Assembly: GCF_016862375.1 (NCBI RefSeq)
Contig: NZ_BOMV01000071.1
Location: forward strand, 62,001-126,000
Source: Paractinoplanes rishiriensis
GTDB taxonomy: Bacteria > Actinomycetota > Actinomycetes > Mycobacteriales > Micromonosporaceae
Direction: 5' to 3'
DNA: 64,000 nucleotides
Notes under the pieces: generated by a model
Seen by the model: the letters and a program-made list of their open reading frames with translations, nothing else
Databases searched by the model: none
Told to the model about the DNA's origin: nothing
Shown here: positions 43,965 through 51,916 of the stretch, piece after piece
Numbering within the stretch: position 1 is the first letter of the stretch
Layout: each line of letters opens with the position of its first letter
Translations under genes and position numbers: made by a program

Positions 43965-45424
43965 CCGACCTCCTCGACCTCCAGAGCCTCGCCCGGGTGC
44001 CCGCGGACGCGCGTCCGCGGATCGCACCGGGCGAGGCCGGCGCCGGCATCGTGCACCTCGGTGTCGGCGCGTTCCACCGCGCGCACCAGGCCGTCTTCAC
44101 CGAGGACGCGATGGCGGCGGCCGGCGGCGACTGGGGCATCGTGGCGGTCGCGCCCCGGTCCACCTCGGTCGTCGACGCGCTGCGGGCCCAGGACCGGCTG
44201 TTCAGCGTCACCACGCTGGCACCGGCCGGCCGCAGCATCCGGGTGATCGGCTCGTTCGCCGGGCTGCGGCACGCGGCCGGCGACCCGGAGGCGGTGGTCC
44301 AGCTGCTGGCCGACCCGGCGATCCGGATCGTCACGCTCACCGTGACCGAAAAGGCCTACTGCATGGACCCGGCCACCGGCCGCGTCCTGCTGGACGACGC
44401 GCTACGCGCCGACCTCGGCACCGACCGGCCCCCGCAGACCGTGCCGGGCCTGCTGATCCGCGGCCTGATCGCCCGCCGCCGGGCCGGCGCCGGTCCGATC
44501 GCGCTGGTCAGCTGCGACAACCTGCCGGCCAACGGGCACCGGTTGCGCAGCCTGGTCGAGCACCTCGCGGACCTCACCTCGATGTCCGGCTGGGTCAGCG
44601 AGAACGTGACCTTCCCCGGCACCATGGTGGACCGGATCGTGCCGGCCAGCACCGCCGAGACGCTGGCGGTGGCGGCTGCCGAACTCGGTGCCCGGGACGA
44701 GGCCGCGGTCAGCGCCGAGCCGTACACCCAATGGGTGATCGAGGACGACTTCCCGGCCGGCCGCCCGGCCTGGGACCGGGCCGGCGCGGTGCTGACCGGC
44801 GACCCGCGGCCGTGGGAGCGGATCAAGCTGCGCTCGCTGAACGGGGTGCACTCGGCCACCGCCTACCTCGGCGCCCTGGCCGGCAAGGACACCATCGCCG
44901 AGGCGCTCACGCTGCCCGGCCTGGGCACCGTGCTGCGCAAGTTCATCGCCGAGGACGTGGCGCCGAGCCTGGTGCCGCCGGACGGCATCACCACCGTCGA
45001 GTACGGCGAGCAGGTGCTGGAACGCTTCGCCAACCCGGCACTGGGCCACACCACCGTGCAGGTGGCGATGGACGGCTCGCAGAAGCTGCCGCAGCGGGTG
45101 CTGGACACCATCCTGGACCGGCGGCGGGCCGGCGCCACCCCGCGCTGGGGTGCGCTGGTGGTGGCCGCCTGGATGCGGTTCGTGCAGGGCAGCACCGACG
45201 CGGGCCGGCCGCTGCCGCTCAACGACCCGCTGGCCGAGACCATCCGGGCCCGGCTGGCGTCCGCGCCGGACACCCCGGCCGGCGTGGTCGACGCGCTGCT
45301 CGGCATCGACGCGGTGTTCGCTCCGGAACTGGCGGGAGACGACGTGATCCGGGTACTGCTGGTGGAATGGCTGACCGAATTGGACAAGCACGGCGCGGAA
45401 ACGACTCTGGCGGGAGCGGCATGA
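43961..45424 (+). CDS. Mannitol-dehydrogenase-family oxidoreductase: fructuronate/tagaturonate reductase
   Basis: A 487-residue NAD(H)-dependent long-chain polyol dehydrogenase. GIVHLGVGAFHRAHQAVFTE is the nucleotide-binding start, VSCDNLPANGHRL and PGTMVDRIVPAS are family blocks, and KLRSLNGVHSATAYLGALAG carries the catalytic lysine (KxxxxNxxH). It should reduce D-fructuronate or D-tagaturonate to mannonate or altronate, the step after UxaC. The GTG start overlaps the upstream stop by four bases (GTGA) behind a GGAGGGG box, so it is coupled to the dehydratase. UxuB and UxaB activity cannot be told apart by eye. Confidence 0.88.
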   Translation: MTDLLDLQSLARVPADARPRIAPGEAGAGIVHLGVGAFHRAHQAVFTEDAMAAAGGDWGIVAVAPRSTSVVDALRAQDRLFSVTTLAPAGRSIRVIGSFAGLRHAAGDPEAVVQLLADPAIRIVTLTVTEKAYCMDPATGRVLLDDALRADLGTDRPPQTVPGLLIRGLIARRRAGAGPIALVSCDNLPANGHRLRSLVEHLADLTSMSGWVSENVTFPGTMVDRIVPASTAETLAVAAAELGARDEAAVSAEPYTQWVIEDDFPAGRPAWDRAGAVLTGDPRPWERIKLRSLNGVHSATAYLGALAGKDTIAEALTLPGLGTVLRKFIAEDVAPSLVPPDGITTVEYGEQVLERFANPALGHTTVQVAMDGSQKLPQRVLDTILDRRRAGATPRWGALVVAAWMRFVQGSTDAGRPLPLNDPLAETIRARLASAPDTPAGVVDALLGIDAVFAPELAGDDVIRVLLVEWLTELDKHGAETTLAGAA

Positions 45425-46557
45425 CGGCCACGGTGGCGCTGATCGGGGCGAACGGGCACGGCCGGTGGCACCGCCGGCGGATCGCGGAGCTGACCGGGGC
45501 CGGCCGGGTGCGGCTGGTGGGTCTCGCCGACCTGCAGCCGGTCGACCCGGACCCACCCGTACCGGCAAATGTCCCGCTTTTCACCGACCACCGTGAGCTG
45601 CTCGCCCAGACCAGGCCCGACGTGGTCGTGATCTGCACCCCGCCGCACACCCACCTGCCGATCGCGCTGGACGCCATCGCGGCCGGCTGTGACCTGCTGC
45701 TGGAGAAGCCGCCGGTGGCGTCGCTCGCGGCACACGGCACGCTGGCCGCCACCCTGGCCTCCAGCGGCCGGGCCTGCCAGGTCGGCTTCCAGGCCCTCGG
45801 GTCGGCCGCCTGGCAGCAGTTCCGCGACTCGCTGGCCGGCCTGGGCCCGCTGGACGGCGTCACCGCCACCGCGTCGTGGAAGCGCGACGACGTCTACTAC
45901 GCGCGGGCGCCGTGGGCCGGCAAGCGCACCGTCGGCGGGCGCGCGGTCATCGACGGCGTGCTGGTCAACCCGATCGCCCACGCGGTGATGCAGGCCCTGG
46001 CCACCGCCCGCGCGGCCGGTTCCGGCAAGCCGCGGCAACTCGCCGTCGAGCGCTATCGGGTGCGCGACATCGAGGTCGAGGACACCGCGTTCGCCCGGGT
46101 CACCTTCGAGAGCGGCCTGGCGGTGCTGATCGCGGTGACCCTGGCCGGGGAAGACTTCATCCCCGGCGAGATCGGCGCACGCGGCCCCGGCGGCCGGTCG
46201 CTGCTGGAATACCCGAAGGACCGGATCGCCCTGCCCGGCGACGCCGGCCTGCGGGACGTACCCGGCCGCACCGATCTCCTGACCAACCTGCTGGACCACC
46301 GCGCGAACGGCACCCCGCTGCTGGTGCCGCTGCCGGACACGGCCGACTTCACCGCCGTGCTGGAGGCGCTGACCGTGCCCGACGTGCCCGCGCCGCACCT
46401 GCTGGGCAGCGAGTGGGTCATGGTGGACGGCCCGCAGCGCGTCATTCCGGGCATCAACGAGGTGCTGCGCAAGGCCACCGAGACGCTGGCCCTGCCGTCC
46501 GAGATGGGCGTGCCGTGGGCGGTCAACCCGATCATCCAGCGCCTGCCGGTGACGTAG
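45421..46557 (+). CDS. Gfo/Idh/MocA-family oxidoreductase
   Basis: A 378-residue NAD(P)-dependent sugar oxidoreductase. The Rossmann motif is ALIGANGHGRWHRRRIAEL and the family catalytic motif is LLLEKPPVASLAAHG. The middle part (SWKRDDVYYARAPWAGKRTV) and DGVLVNPIAHAVMQAL replace the more common GGGxxxDxxxH block, hinting at a specialised substrate. It overlaps the reductase gene by four bases (ATGA) and ends the uxaC operon. It probably oxidises or reduces a uronate-derived sugar; which one is unknown. Confidence 0.85.
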   Translation: MTATVALIGANGHGRWHRRRIAELTGAGRVRLVGLADLQPVDPDPPVPANVPLFTDHRELLAQTRPDVVVICTPPHTHLPIALDAIAAGCDLLLEKPPVASLAAHGTLAATLASSGRACQVGFQALGSAAWQQFRDSLAGLGPLDGVTATASWKRDDVYYARAPWAGKRTVGGRAVIDGVLVNPIAHAVMQALATARAAGSGKPRQLAVERYRVRDIEVEDTAFARVTFESGLAVLIAVTLAGEDFIPGEIGARGPGGRSLLEYPKDRIALPGDAGLRDVPGRTDLLTNLLDHRANGTPLLVPLPDTADFTAVLEALTVPDVPAPHLLGSEWVMVDGPQRVIPGINEVLRKATETLALPSEMGVPWAVNPIIQRLPVT

Positions 46558-46565
46558 GTCCGGTC

Positions 46566-46589
46566 GGCCGGGCGCCGTCGCGCCCGGCC
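46566..46589 (+). terminator. Hairpin ending the uxaC operon
   Basis: GGCCGGGCGC and its perfect complement enclose a CGTC loop 9 bases after the last stop codon. There is no clear U-tract, but the position fits an operon terminator. Confidence 0.65.
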
Positions 46590-46651
46590 GGCCGGCTGCT
46601 TTCCGGACACCCGGACATTGAAGATCGTCATAACGGAGTAGTCTCCCCGCC

Positions 46652-46981
46652 ATGGTGAGCCGGTTCGGCGCATTCACCCTGGCCGTCGTGTGGACCGCCC
46701 TTGGCCTGGCGGTCGGCCTCACCGCGCTCCAGCTGGCCGCCCAGGGCGGCCTGGGCGACGCCGGCCTGATCGGCGCGGTGATCGACGCGTTCCGGAGCAA
46801 CATGCGCTGGTGGATGGTGCTCACCCCGGCCTGCCTGCTCATCGGCACCATCTGGATCGGCATGGGCGCCCGCACCGCCCGCAGCACGGCCGCGCTCGGC
46901 GCCCAGGCCGCCCTGATCGGCCTCGCGGCAGCCCTGTTCGCCCTGCTGCTGTTCCTGATCGCCGGCCAGGCCCTCGCGTGA
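46652..46981 (+). CDS. Small membrane protein of unknown function
   Basis: A 109-residue protein I do not recognise, with three predicted membrane helices (about 6-28, 55-72 and 80-106) and a short polar loop containing IDAFRSNMRWWM. The start MVSRFGAFTLAV is the first ATG of the frame. The stop overlaps the start of the next gene (GTGA), so it is coupled to a VOC-fold protein. It has no visible tie to the pectin genes. Confidence 0.7.
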   Translation: MVSRFGAFTLAVVWTALGLAVGLTALQLAAQGGLGDAGLIGAVIDAFRSNMRWWMVLTPACLLIGTIWIGMGARTARSTAALGAQAALIGLAAALFALLLFLIAGQALA

Positions 46982-47424
46982 CCGCCGACGTCCCCGGCCT
47001 GCACGTGGTCTTCGACTGCGCCGACCCCGACCGGATGGCGAAATTCTGGATGCTCGCGCTGCCCGGCTACGACTTTCCCGCGCCGCCGCCGGACGGCTTC
47101 GACACCTGGGAATCCTGGGCCGACGCCAACAAAGTGCCCGAAGACCAGCGCAACCTGGCCCGCACCCTCGTCGACAAGGCCGGCAGCCGCCCCACGATCT
47201 TCTTCAACCAGGTCCCCGAACCCCACCCGCCCACCAAGAACCGCCTGCACCTGGACGTGAAGGCAGCCGAGGGCCTGGCCGGCGACGAACGCCGATCGCG
47301 CCTGGAGTCGACAACCGCCCGCCTGGTCGACGCGGGCGCGACCGTGGCCCGGATGGTCGACGGTCCCGAGGGCTTCTGGCTGGTCCTGCAAGATCCCGAG
47401 GGCAACGAATTCTGCGTGATCTGA
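46978..47424 (+). CDS. VOC-superfamily (glyoxalase-like) protein
   Basis: A 148-residue protein with two beta-alpha-beta-beta-beta modules of the vicinal-oxygen-chelate fold. LHVVFDCADPDRMAKFWMLAL opens the first (quoted with one change point at the helix) and NRLHLDVKAAEGL begins the second; the end LVLQDPEGNEFCVI is the standard signature. Actinomycete members of this glyoxalase-like subset may confer resistance or modify small molecules. The GTG start overlaps the upstream stop. Confidence 0.82.
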   Translation: MTADVPGLHVVFDCADPDRMAKFWMLALPGYDFPAPPPDGFDTWESWADANKVPEDQRNLARTLVDKAGSRPTIFFNQVPEPHPPTKNRLHLDVKAAEGLAGDERRSRLESTTARLVDAGATVARMVDGPEGFWLVLQDPEGNEFCVI

Positions 47425-47508
47425 CCGAATCAGCACCCGCCGCCCCGATCCCGGCACGGCGCACGCCCCGCCCGGCGCCGAGTATGACCCGGCCGCACGC
47501 CCCACAAC

Positions 47509-47629
47509 AGACCTTGACCCCACCCCACCGGGAACGGCGGCCCCCAACCAAGATCCCTCCGCCGCCGGCCAGCCACCCGAAGACCTTGACCCCCACACCA
47601 CCGCACCGGGTGGCCTCCGAACCAAGATC
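47509..47629. repeat. Two degenerate ~73-base direct repeats
   Basis: AGACCTTGACCCC recurs at 47509 and about 47581, and AACCAAGATC at 47546 and 47620, with CACCGGG between them in both units. The regular 72-74 base offset shows a tandem duplication. Confidence 0.7.
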
Positions 47630-47633
47630 GGTG

Positions 47634-47663
47634 CACCGGCACCGGCACCGGCACCGGCACCTC
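47634..47663. repeat. CACCGG hexamer repeat
   Basis: Four perfect CACCGG units and a partial fifth lie in tandem directly after the 73-base repeats. Confidence 0.85.
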
Positions 47664-47791
47664 ACCGCGCCACCTCTTGACGGGGATAAAAGCCGCGCTT
47701 GCTTTCATAACGGTGGATCGACAGTTCTAATCGCAGCGACAGTTCGCACCGATGCGGATAACGATTCGCGCGGCGATCGACACGCAGAAAA

Positions 47792-47846
47792 CCACAAGAT
47801 CGCGGGGAATTGCGCGCCATTGCGCTCCTCGCCCGCGACCTTGTGG
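47792..47846. repeat. Imperfect 15-base inverted repeat
   Basis: CCACAAGATCGCGGG (47792-47806) pairs with CCCGCGACCTTGTGG (47832-47846) at 14 of 15 positions. A third copy of CCACAAGATCG lies near 47946. This could form a large hairpin RNA or be a small dispersed element. Confidence 0.7.
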
Positions 47847-48019
47847 AGTCTCAGCACGCCAGCTACCGCAATTCGACAAAACTGAAACGCAGCAGCGCCG
47901 CCCGGGGGCGGCTTTGTTGAACTGCCGTCGCCCGGTGGCACGAAGCCACAAGATCGACCGCCTCGCGCCAGCCCGGCAAGCGCCACAACCGGCAACGCCA
48001 CAACCGGCAAGCGGCCCCG

Positions 48020-48820
48020 CTACAGGTCGACCAGGGCCTCGTTGATCTCGGCTCGGGTCAGCACGCCGTCGGCGATCAGCACCCGCATTTCGCGGCTCAG
48101 CGGCACGCCCGGGCGGATCGGCAACGGCTGGGACCAGGCCAGCGCGGCGCATACGCCGGTGTAGCCCTCGGTGCGGGCGAACCAGCGATCCTCGCCGGCC
48201 AGGCCGCGGAACACCAGCGTGTAGCTGCCGCCCACGGTCAGGGCCAGCCACGGGTCGGTCGAGCCGTGTGCGGCCGCGCCGGTCGCGGTGAACGTCTGCG
48301 CCTCGCCCGCACCGGCCCGCCAGAAGAAGCCCCCGTACCCGGCGCCCACCGGCCGTCCATGCGTGACCGGGCTGCCGATCACCACGTCGTCCGGGCCGGT
48401 GGCGCTCAACTCGTACGAGAAATGCAACTCCCAGCCTCGCGCCGCGGCACGGGCCGTGACCACCCGCTCCTCGCGCAGGAGGATGCGGTCATCCGCGTCG
48501 CACCAGAGCAGCTGCTCGAGGAAACCGCCGTCGACCGGCTTGGACGCCAGGTGCCGGATCCGGCCGTGGTCGTCGAGCCAGACGTAGCCCTCGTCGCGGA
48601 CGTACGTGCGCCCGCCCCACAGGTTGACGCCGGCGACGTCCGCCAACGTCACCGACGCGCCCATGTGCCAGGGGTGGTCGTAGCAGAGCGAGTCGGTGAC
48701 CACCGTGCCCGCCAGCGTGCGCACCGGGTGCAGGTGCGGGCGAGGAGCCAGCCGGATGTCCAGGTCCGGCTCCTCGACGTACGTCGCGACCTCGGTGTCG
48801 CCGACCCGCAGCGCAGTCAT
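48020..48820 (-). CDS. PmoA-family (DUF6807) protein of the three-gene sugar operon
   Basis: A 266-residue beta-rich protein of the family named PmoA/DUF6807. The name is historical and does not mean methane oxidation here. Conserved-looking blocks are RPHLHPVRTLAGTVVTD, DHPWHMGASVTLADVAGVNLW and FWRAGAGEAQTF. Several histidines cluster in the first 60 residues and could bind metal or sugar. It is the last gene of an operon with a Gfo/Idh oxidoreductase and a TIM-barrel isomerase, coupled by an ATGA overlap. The family frequently accompanies those two types in polysaccharide loci, but its reaction is not established. Confidence 0.8.
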   Translation of the reverse strand: MTALRVGDTEVATYVEEPDLDIRLAPRPHLHPVRTLAGTVVTDSLCYDHPWHMGASVTLADVAGVNLWGGRTYVRDEGYVWLDDHGRIRHLASKPVDGGFLEQLLWCDADDRILLREERVVTARAAARGWELHFSYELSATGPDDVVIGSPVTHGRPVGAGYGGFFWRAGAGEAQTFTATGAAAHGSTDPWLALTVGGSYTLVFRGLAGEDRWFARTEGYTGVCAALAWSQPLPIRPGVPLSREMRVLIADGVLTRAEINEALVDL

Positions 48821-49620
48821 TCGACCGCGGCCCGGTAGCCGGCGTACGCCTCGTCCAGGACCTCGGCACCCGGCCGGGACCAGACGTCCTCGTGGAACAC
48901 CTCGACCTCCACGTAGCCTTCGTAGCCCGCCTCGCGCACCGCGGTCGCGAACCGGCGCATGTCGACGCTGCCGGTGCCGGGCAGGCCCCGGCCGAGCAGC
49001 ACGCCCTCGGGCAGCGGGGTGATCCAGTCGGCGAGCTGGAAGGAGTGGATCCGGCCCTCCCGGCCGGCCACCTCGATCAGGCGCCAGACCTGGTCGTCCC
49101 ACCACAGGTGGTAGGTGTCGATGACCACGCCCACGGTGTCGGCGGGGTACGGCGCGGCCAGCTGCAACGCCTGGCCGAGCGTGGCGACCACGCACCGGTC
49201 CGAGCAGAACATCGGGTGCAGGGCCTCGATGGCCAGCCGGACACCCGCCGCTTTCGCGTACGGCACCAGCTCGCCGATCGCGTCGCCGATGTGCCGCCGG
49301 GCGCCGTCGATGTCCCGGGAGCCCTCCGGCAGACCGCCGCTGACCAGCACCAGCGTGTCGGTGCCTAGCGCGTGCGCCTCGTCGATGGCCTGCCGGTTGC
49401 TGTCCCGCCAGTCCGGCAGCTGGAAGAAGCCGGACCGGCACAGGGACGAAACTTCAAGACCGGCATCGCGCACGAGGGCGGCAGCCTTGTCCAGTCCGTA
49501 CTCGGCCACCTCCTCACGCCACAGGCCGACCGCGGGTACGCCGGCCTTGACGCAGCCGGCGACCAGGTCTTCCAACGGCCACCGCTTGGTGGTCGCCTGA
49601 TTGAGCGAAAAGCCCTTCAT
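48817..49620 (-). CDS. Sugar-phosphate isomerase/epimerase-like TIM barrel
   Basis: A 267-residue AP-endonuclease-2-type TIM barrel. Metal-binding residues are probably in RLAIEALHPMF (Glu), VGVVIDTYHLWWDD (Asp and His), FQLADW and YVEVEVFHEDVW. It resembles the IolE/IolI and EboC-like group, which isomerise, dehydrate or cleave keto-sugars. Both ends overlap its neighbours by four bases (ATGA), so the three genes are translated as a unit. A partner role acting on the product of the Gfo/Idh enzyme is likely. Confidence 0.85.
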   Translation of the reverse strand: MKGFSLNQATTKRWPLEDLVAGCVKAGVPAVGLWREEVAEYGLDKAAALVRDAGLEVSSLCRSGFFQLPDWRDSNRQAIDEAHALGTDTLVLVSGGLPEGSRDIDGARRHIGDAIGELVPYAKAAGVRLAIEALHPMFCSDRCVVATLGQALQLAAPYPADTVGVVIDTYHLWWDDQVWRLIEVAGREGRIHSFQLADWITPLPEGVLLGRGLPGTGSVDMRRFATAVREAGYEGYVEVEVFHEDVWSRPGAEVLDEAYAGYRAAVE

Positions 49621-50768
49621 CGATCCAGTTCCGGGATCTCGATGCGCCGGCCCTCGCGCGAGGACTGCAGGCCCAGCTCGGCGATCTGCACGCCGCGGGC
49701 GCCGGCCCACAGGTCACCCGCGTACGGGGCGTCCTCGGCGACGTAGCGGAGGAACTGCTCCCACTGGGCGCGGAAGCCGTTCGGGAAGACGTCGTTGTCC
49801 GGGACGGTCTGCCACTGGTCGCGGAAGCGCTGGGTGGTCGGCACGTCCGGGTCCCAGACCGGCTTGGGGGTGGCGGCCCGCGGCTGGATGCGGCAGTGGT
49901 GCAGGCCGGCGACCGCGCTGCCGTGGGTGCCGTCGACCTGGAACTCGACCAGTTCGTCGCGGTTGACCCGGACCGCCCAGGAGGAGTTGATCTGGGCGAC
50001 GATGCCACCGTCCAGCTCGAACAGACCGTACGCCGCGTCGTCGGCCGTGGCCTCGTACGCCGTACCCTCCTCGTCCCATCGCTTGTCGATGTGCGTGACC
50101 GCCCGCGCGGTCACCGCGCGCACCGGCCCGAACACCTGCTCGAGGACGTAGTGCCAGTGCGGGAACATGTCCAGCACGATGCCGCCGCCGTCCGCGGCCC
50201 GGTAGTTCCACGACGGACGCTGCGCGGCCTGCCAGTCACCCTCGAAGACCCAGTACCCGAACTCGCCGCGTACCGAGAGGATCTTGCCGAAGAAGCCGCT
50301 CTGCACCAGGCGGGCGAGCTTGCGCAGGCCGGGCAGGAACAGTTTGTCCTGCACCACGCCGTGCTTGATGCCGGCCGCGTCGGCGACCTTGGCGAGCTCG
50401 ACGGCCTGCTCGAGGGTCTCGGCCACCGGCTTCTCGGTGTAGATGTGCTTGCCGGCCTCGATGGCCATCTGCAACGCCTTGACGCGGGCCGAGGTCACCT
50501 GCGCGTCGAAATATATCTGCATGTCCGGCCGCGCCAGTGCGGCTGGAAGATCAGTGGTCCACTCGGTGAGACCGTTCTTCTCCGCGATGTCGCGGAGCTT
50601 CGCCTCGCTGCGGCCGACCAGCAGCGGCTCGGGCCACAGTACTGACCCGTCCCGCAGCGGCAGGCCGCCGTCCTGGCGGATGGCGAGCACCGAACGAAGC
50701 AGATGTTGCCGTAGCCCCATCCGCCCGGTGACGCCATTCATCACGATCCCGATCGTTGTCCTGCCCAT
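49617..50768 (-). CDS. Gfo/Idh/MocA-family oxidoreductase, first gene of the LacI-2-linked operon
   Basis: A 383-residue NAD(P)-dependent oxidoreductase. The start MGRTTIGIVMNGVTGRMGLR has a glycine-rich loop variant, the catalytic motif is HIYTEKPVAETLEQA, and GGGIVLDMFPHWHYVLEQVFG carries the family DxxxH. The ATG at 50768 has GGGAGGA eleven bases upstream. A class-1 LacI operator lies 31 bases upstream and is shared with the divergent LacI-2 gene. Together with the TIM barrel and PmoA-like genes it forms a three-step module for an unassigned pectin-derived sugar. Confidence 0.87.
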   Translation of the reverse strand: MGRTTIGIVMNGVTGRMGLRQHLLRSVLAIRQDGGLPLRDGSVLWPEPLLVGRSEAKLRDIAEKNGLTEWTTDLPAALARPDMQIYFDAQVTSARVKALQMAIEAGKHIYTEKPVAETLEQAVELAKVADAAGIKHGVVQDKLFLPGLRKLARLVQSGFFGKILSVRGEFGYWVFEGDWQAAQRPSWNYRAADGGGIVLDMFPHWHYVLEQVFGPVRAVTARAVTHIDKRWDEEGTAYEATADDAAYGLFELDGGIVAQINSSWAVRVNRDELVEFQVDGTHGSAVAGLHHCRIQPRAATPKPVWDPDVPTTQRFRDQWQTVPDNDVFPNGFRAQWEQFLRYVAEDAPYAGDLWAGARGVQIAELGLQSSREGRRIEIPELDR

Positions 50769-50798
50769 GCTGGTTAGGTCCTCCCACGAAAGCCTTGA

Positions 50799-50812
50799 GG
50801 TAAGCGCTTTCC
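50799..50812. promoter_or_regulatory. Class-1 LacI operator (GGTAAGCGCTTTCC)
   Basis: A palindrome around AAGCGCTT in the divergent region between LacI-2 and the three-gene operon. The same element precedes the pectin methylesterase (variant centre) and both pectate lyases. LacI-2 is the obvious binder. Confidence 0.8.
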
Positions 50813-50917
50813 TAGACCGTAATGGGCGTGCCGCCATCCGGGCAAGAGCGGCAGCGGTATCCTGCCCGGGCAAGGTGCGGCAAGAGGTGCCGCCAACTGA
50901 CGGGAGGGCGGCGACCG

Positions 50918-51916
50918 ATGGCCACCTTGGCGGATGTCGCGCGCCACGCGGGGGTCTCCACCGCGACCGCATCCAGGATCATCAATGGGAGTTCCAAACC
51001 GGTCGCCGAGGCCCTCCGGCAGCGTGTCCTGGCCGCCGTCGCCGAGCTCAAATACGTGCCCAACGCGCACGCCCAGATGCTCGCCCGCTCGCACCGCAGC
51101 GCCGTCGGCGTGATCGTCCACGACGTCTCCGACCCGTACTTCGCCGAGATCACCCGGGGCCTGCAGCGGGTCGCCGAGGCCGACGGCCGCCTCGCGATCA
51201 TCTGCAACAGCTACCGCCAGCCGGACCGCGAAATGGAGTACATCGATCTCCTGCACGCGCACCAGGTGGCCGCCATCGTGATCGCCGGCTCCGGCTACGC
51301 CGACGAGGCCACCGCCGCCAGACTCGACGACCGGCTGCGCGCCTTCGAGTCGTCCGGCGGCCGCATCGCCGTGATCGGCCGCCACGAACACACCGGCGAC
51401 GCGGTCCTGCCGGACAACGAGGGCGGCGCCTTCCTGGCCGCCTCCCACCTGTTCGATCTCGGACACACCGAGATCGCGGTGATCGCCGGCCCGCCCGCCC
51501 TGACCACGACGATCGACCGCCTCGACGGCATCGGCCGCGCTATCCGCAAGTACCGGGCAAAAGTTCCAAAATCGCGAATTATGCACTCTGACTTCACCCG
51601 CGACGGCGGCGCCGCCGCCACCACCCAGTTGTTCACCGACTTCCCCGAGGTCACCGCGATCGCCGCCCTGAACGACTCGATGGCCGTCGGCGCCCTGGCC
51701 GCCCTGCGCAACGCCGGCCGCCGCCTCAACGTGATCGGCTTCGACGACATGCCGATCGCCCGCGACGTGACCCCGTCCCTGACCTCGGTCCGCCTCCCCC
51801 TCACCGAACTGGGCGAACGCGCCATGCGCCTGGCCCTGGACACCTCGAGCGAGGGCCCCCGCACCGAGCGGGTGAGCGCCGAACTGGTCCCCCGCGAAAG
51901 CACCTGGGCGATTTAG
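50918..51916 (+). CDS. LacI-family regulator (LacI-2), probable pectinase regulator
   Basis: A 332-residue LacI-type regulator. The HTH is ATLADVARHAGVSTATASRI and the hinge NAHAQMLARSHRSAVG. The effector domain begins VGVIVHDVSDPYFAEITRGL and contains VIGFDDMPIARDVTPSLTS. The start at 50918 follows GGGAGGG; longer frames upstream lack coding character. It is divergent from the three-gene sugar operon with a shared operator, and the same operator sits before the esterase and lyase genes, so it probably controls the local pectin regulon. The 3' end overlaps the convergent membrane-protein gene by 4 bases. Confidence 0.9.
   Translation: MATLADVARHAGVSTATASRIINGSSKPVAEALRQRVLAAVAELKYVPNAHAQMLARSHRSAVGVIVHDVSDPYFAEITRGLQRVAEADGRLAIICNSYRQPDREMEYIDLLHAHQVAAIVIAGSGYADEATAARLDDRLRAFESSGGRIAVIGRHEHTGDAVLPDNEGGAFLAASHLFDLGHTEIAVIAGPPALTTTIDRLDGIGRAIRKYRAKVPKSRIMHSDFTRDGGAAATTQLFTDFPEVTAIAALNDSMAVGALAALRNAGRRLNVIGFDDMPIARDVTPSLTSVRLPLTELGERAMRLALDTSSEGPRTERVSAELVPRESTWAI

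Larger units (their letters stand above)
47425..48019. other. Geneless 595-base interval with short repeats
   Basis: No frame here resembles a gene. The stretch contains two ~73-base repeat units, a GGCACC-type hexamer run, a 15-base imperfect hairpin and several copies of CACAAGATC or AACCAAGATC. It separates the VOC gene from the end of the minus-strand sugar operon. Confidence 0.7.

Noticed and set aside
48020..48820. Methane oxygenase function from the PmoA family name
   Set aside because: The protein is soluble, lacks membrane helices and sits in a sugar operon; the name is a known misnomer.
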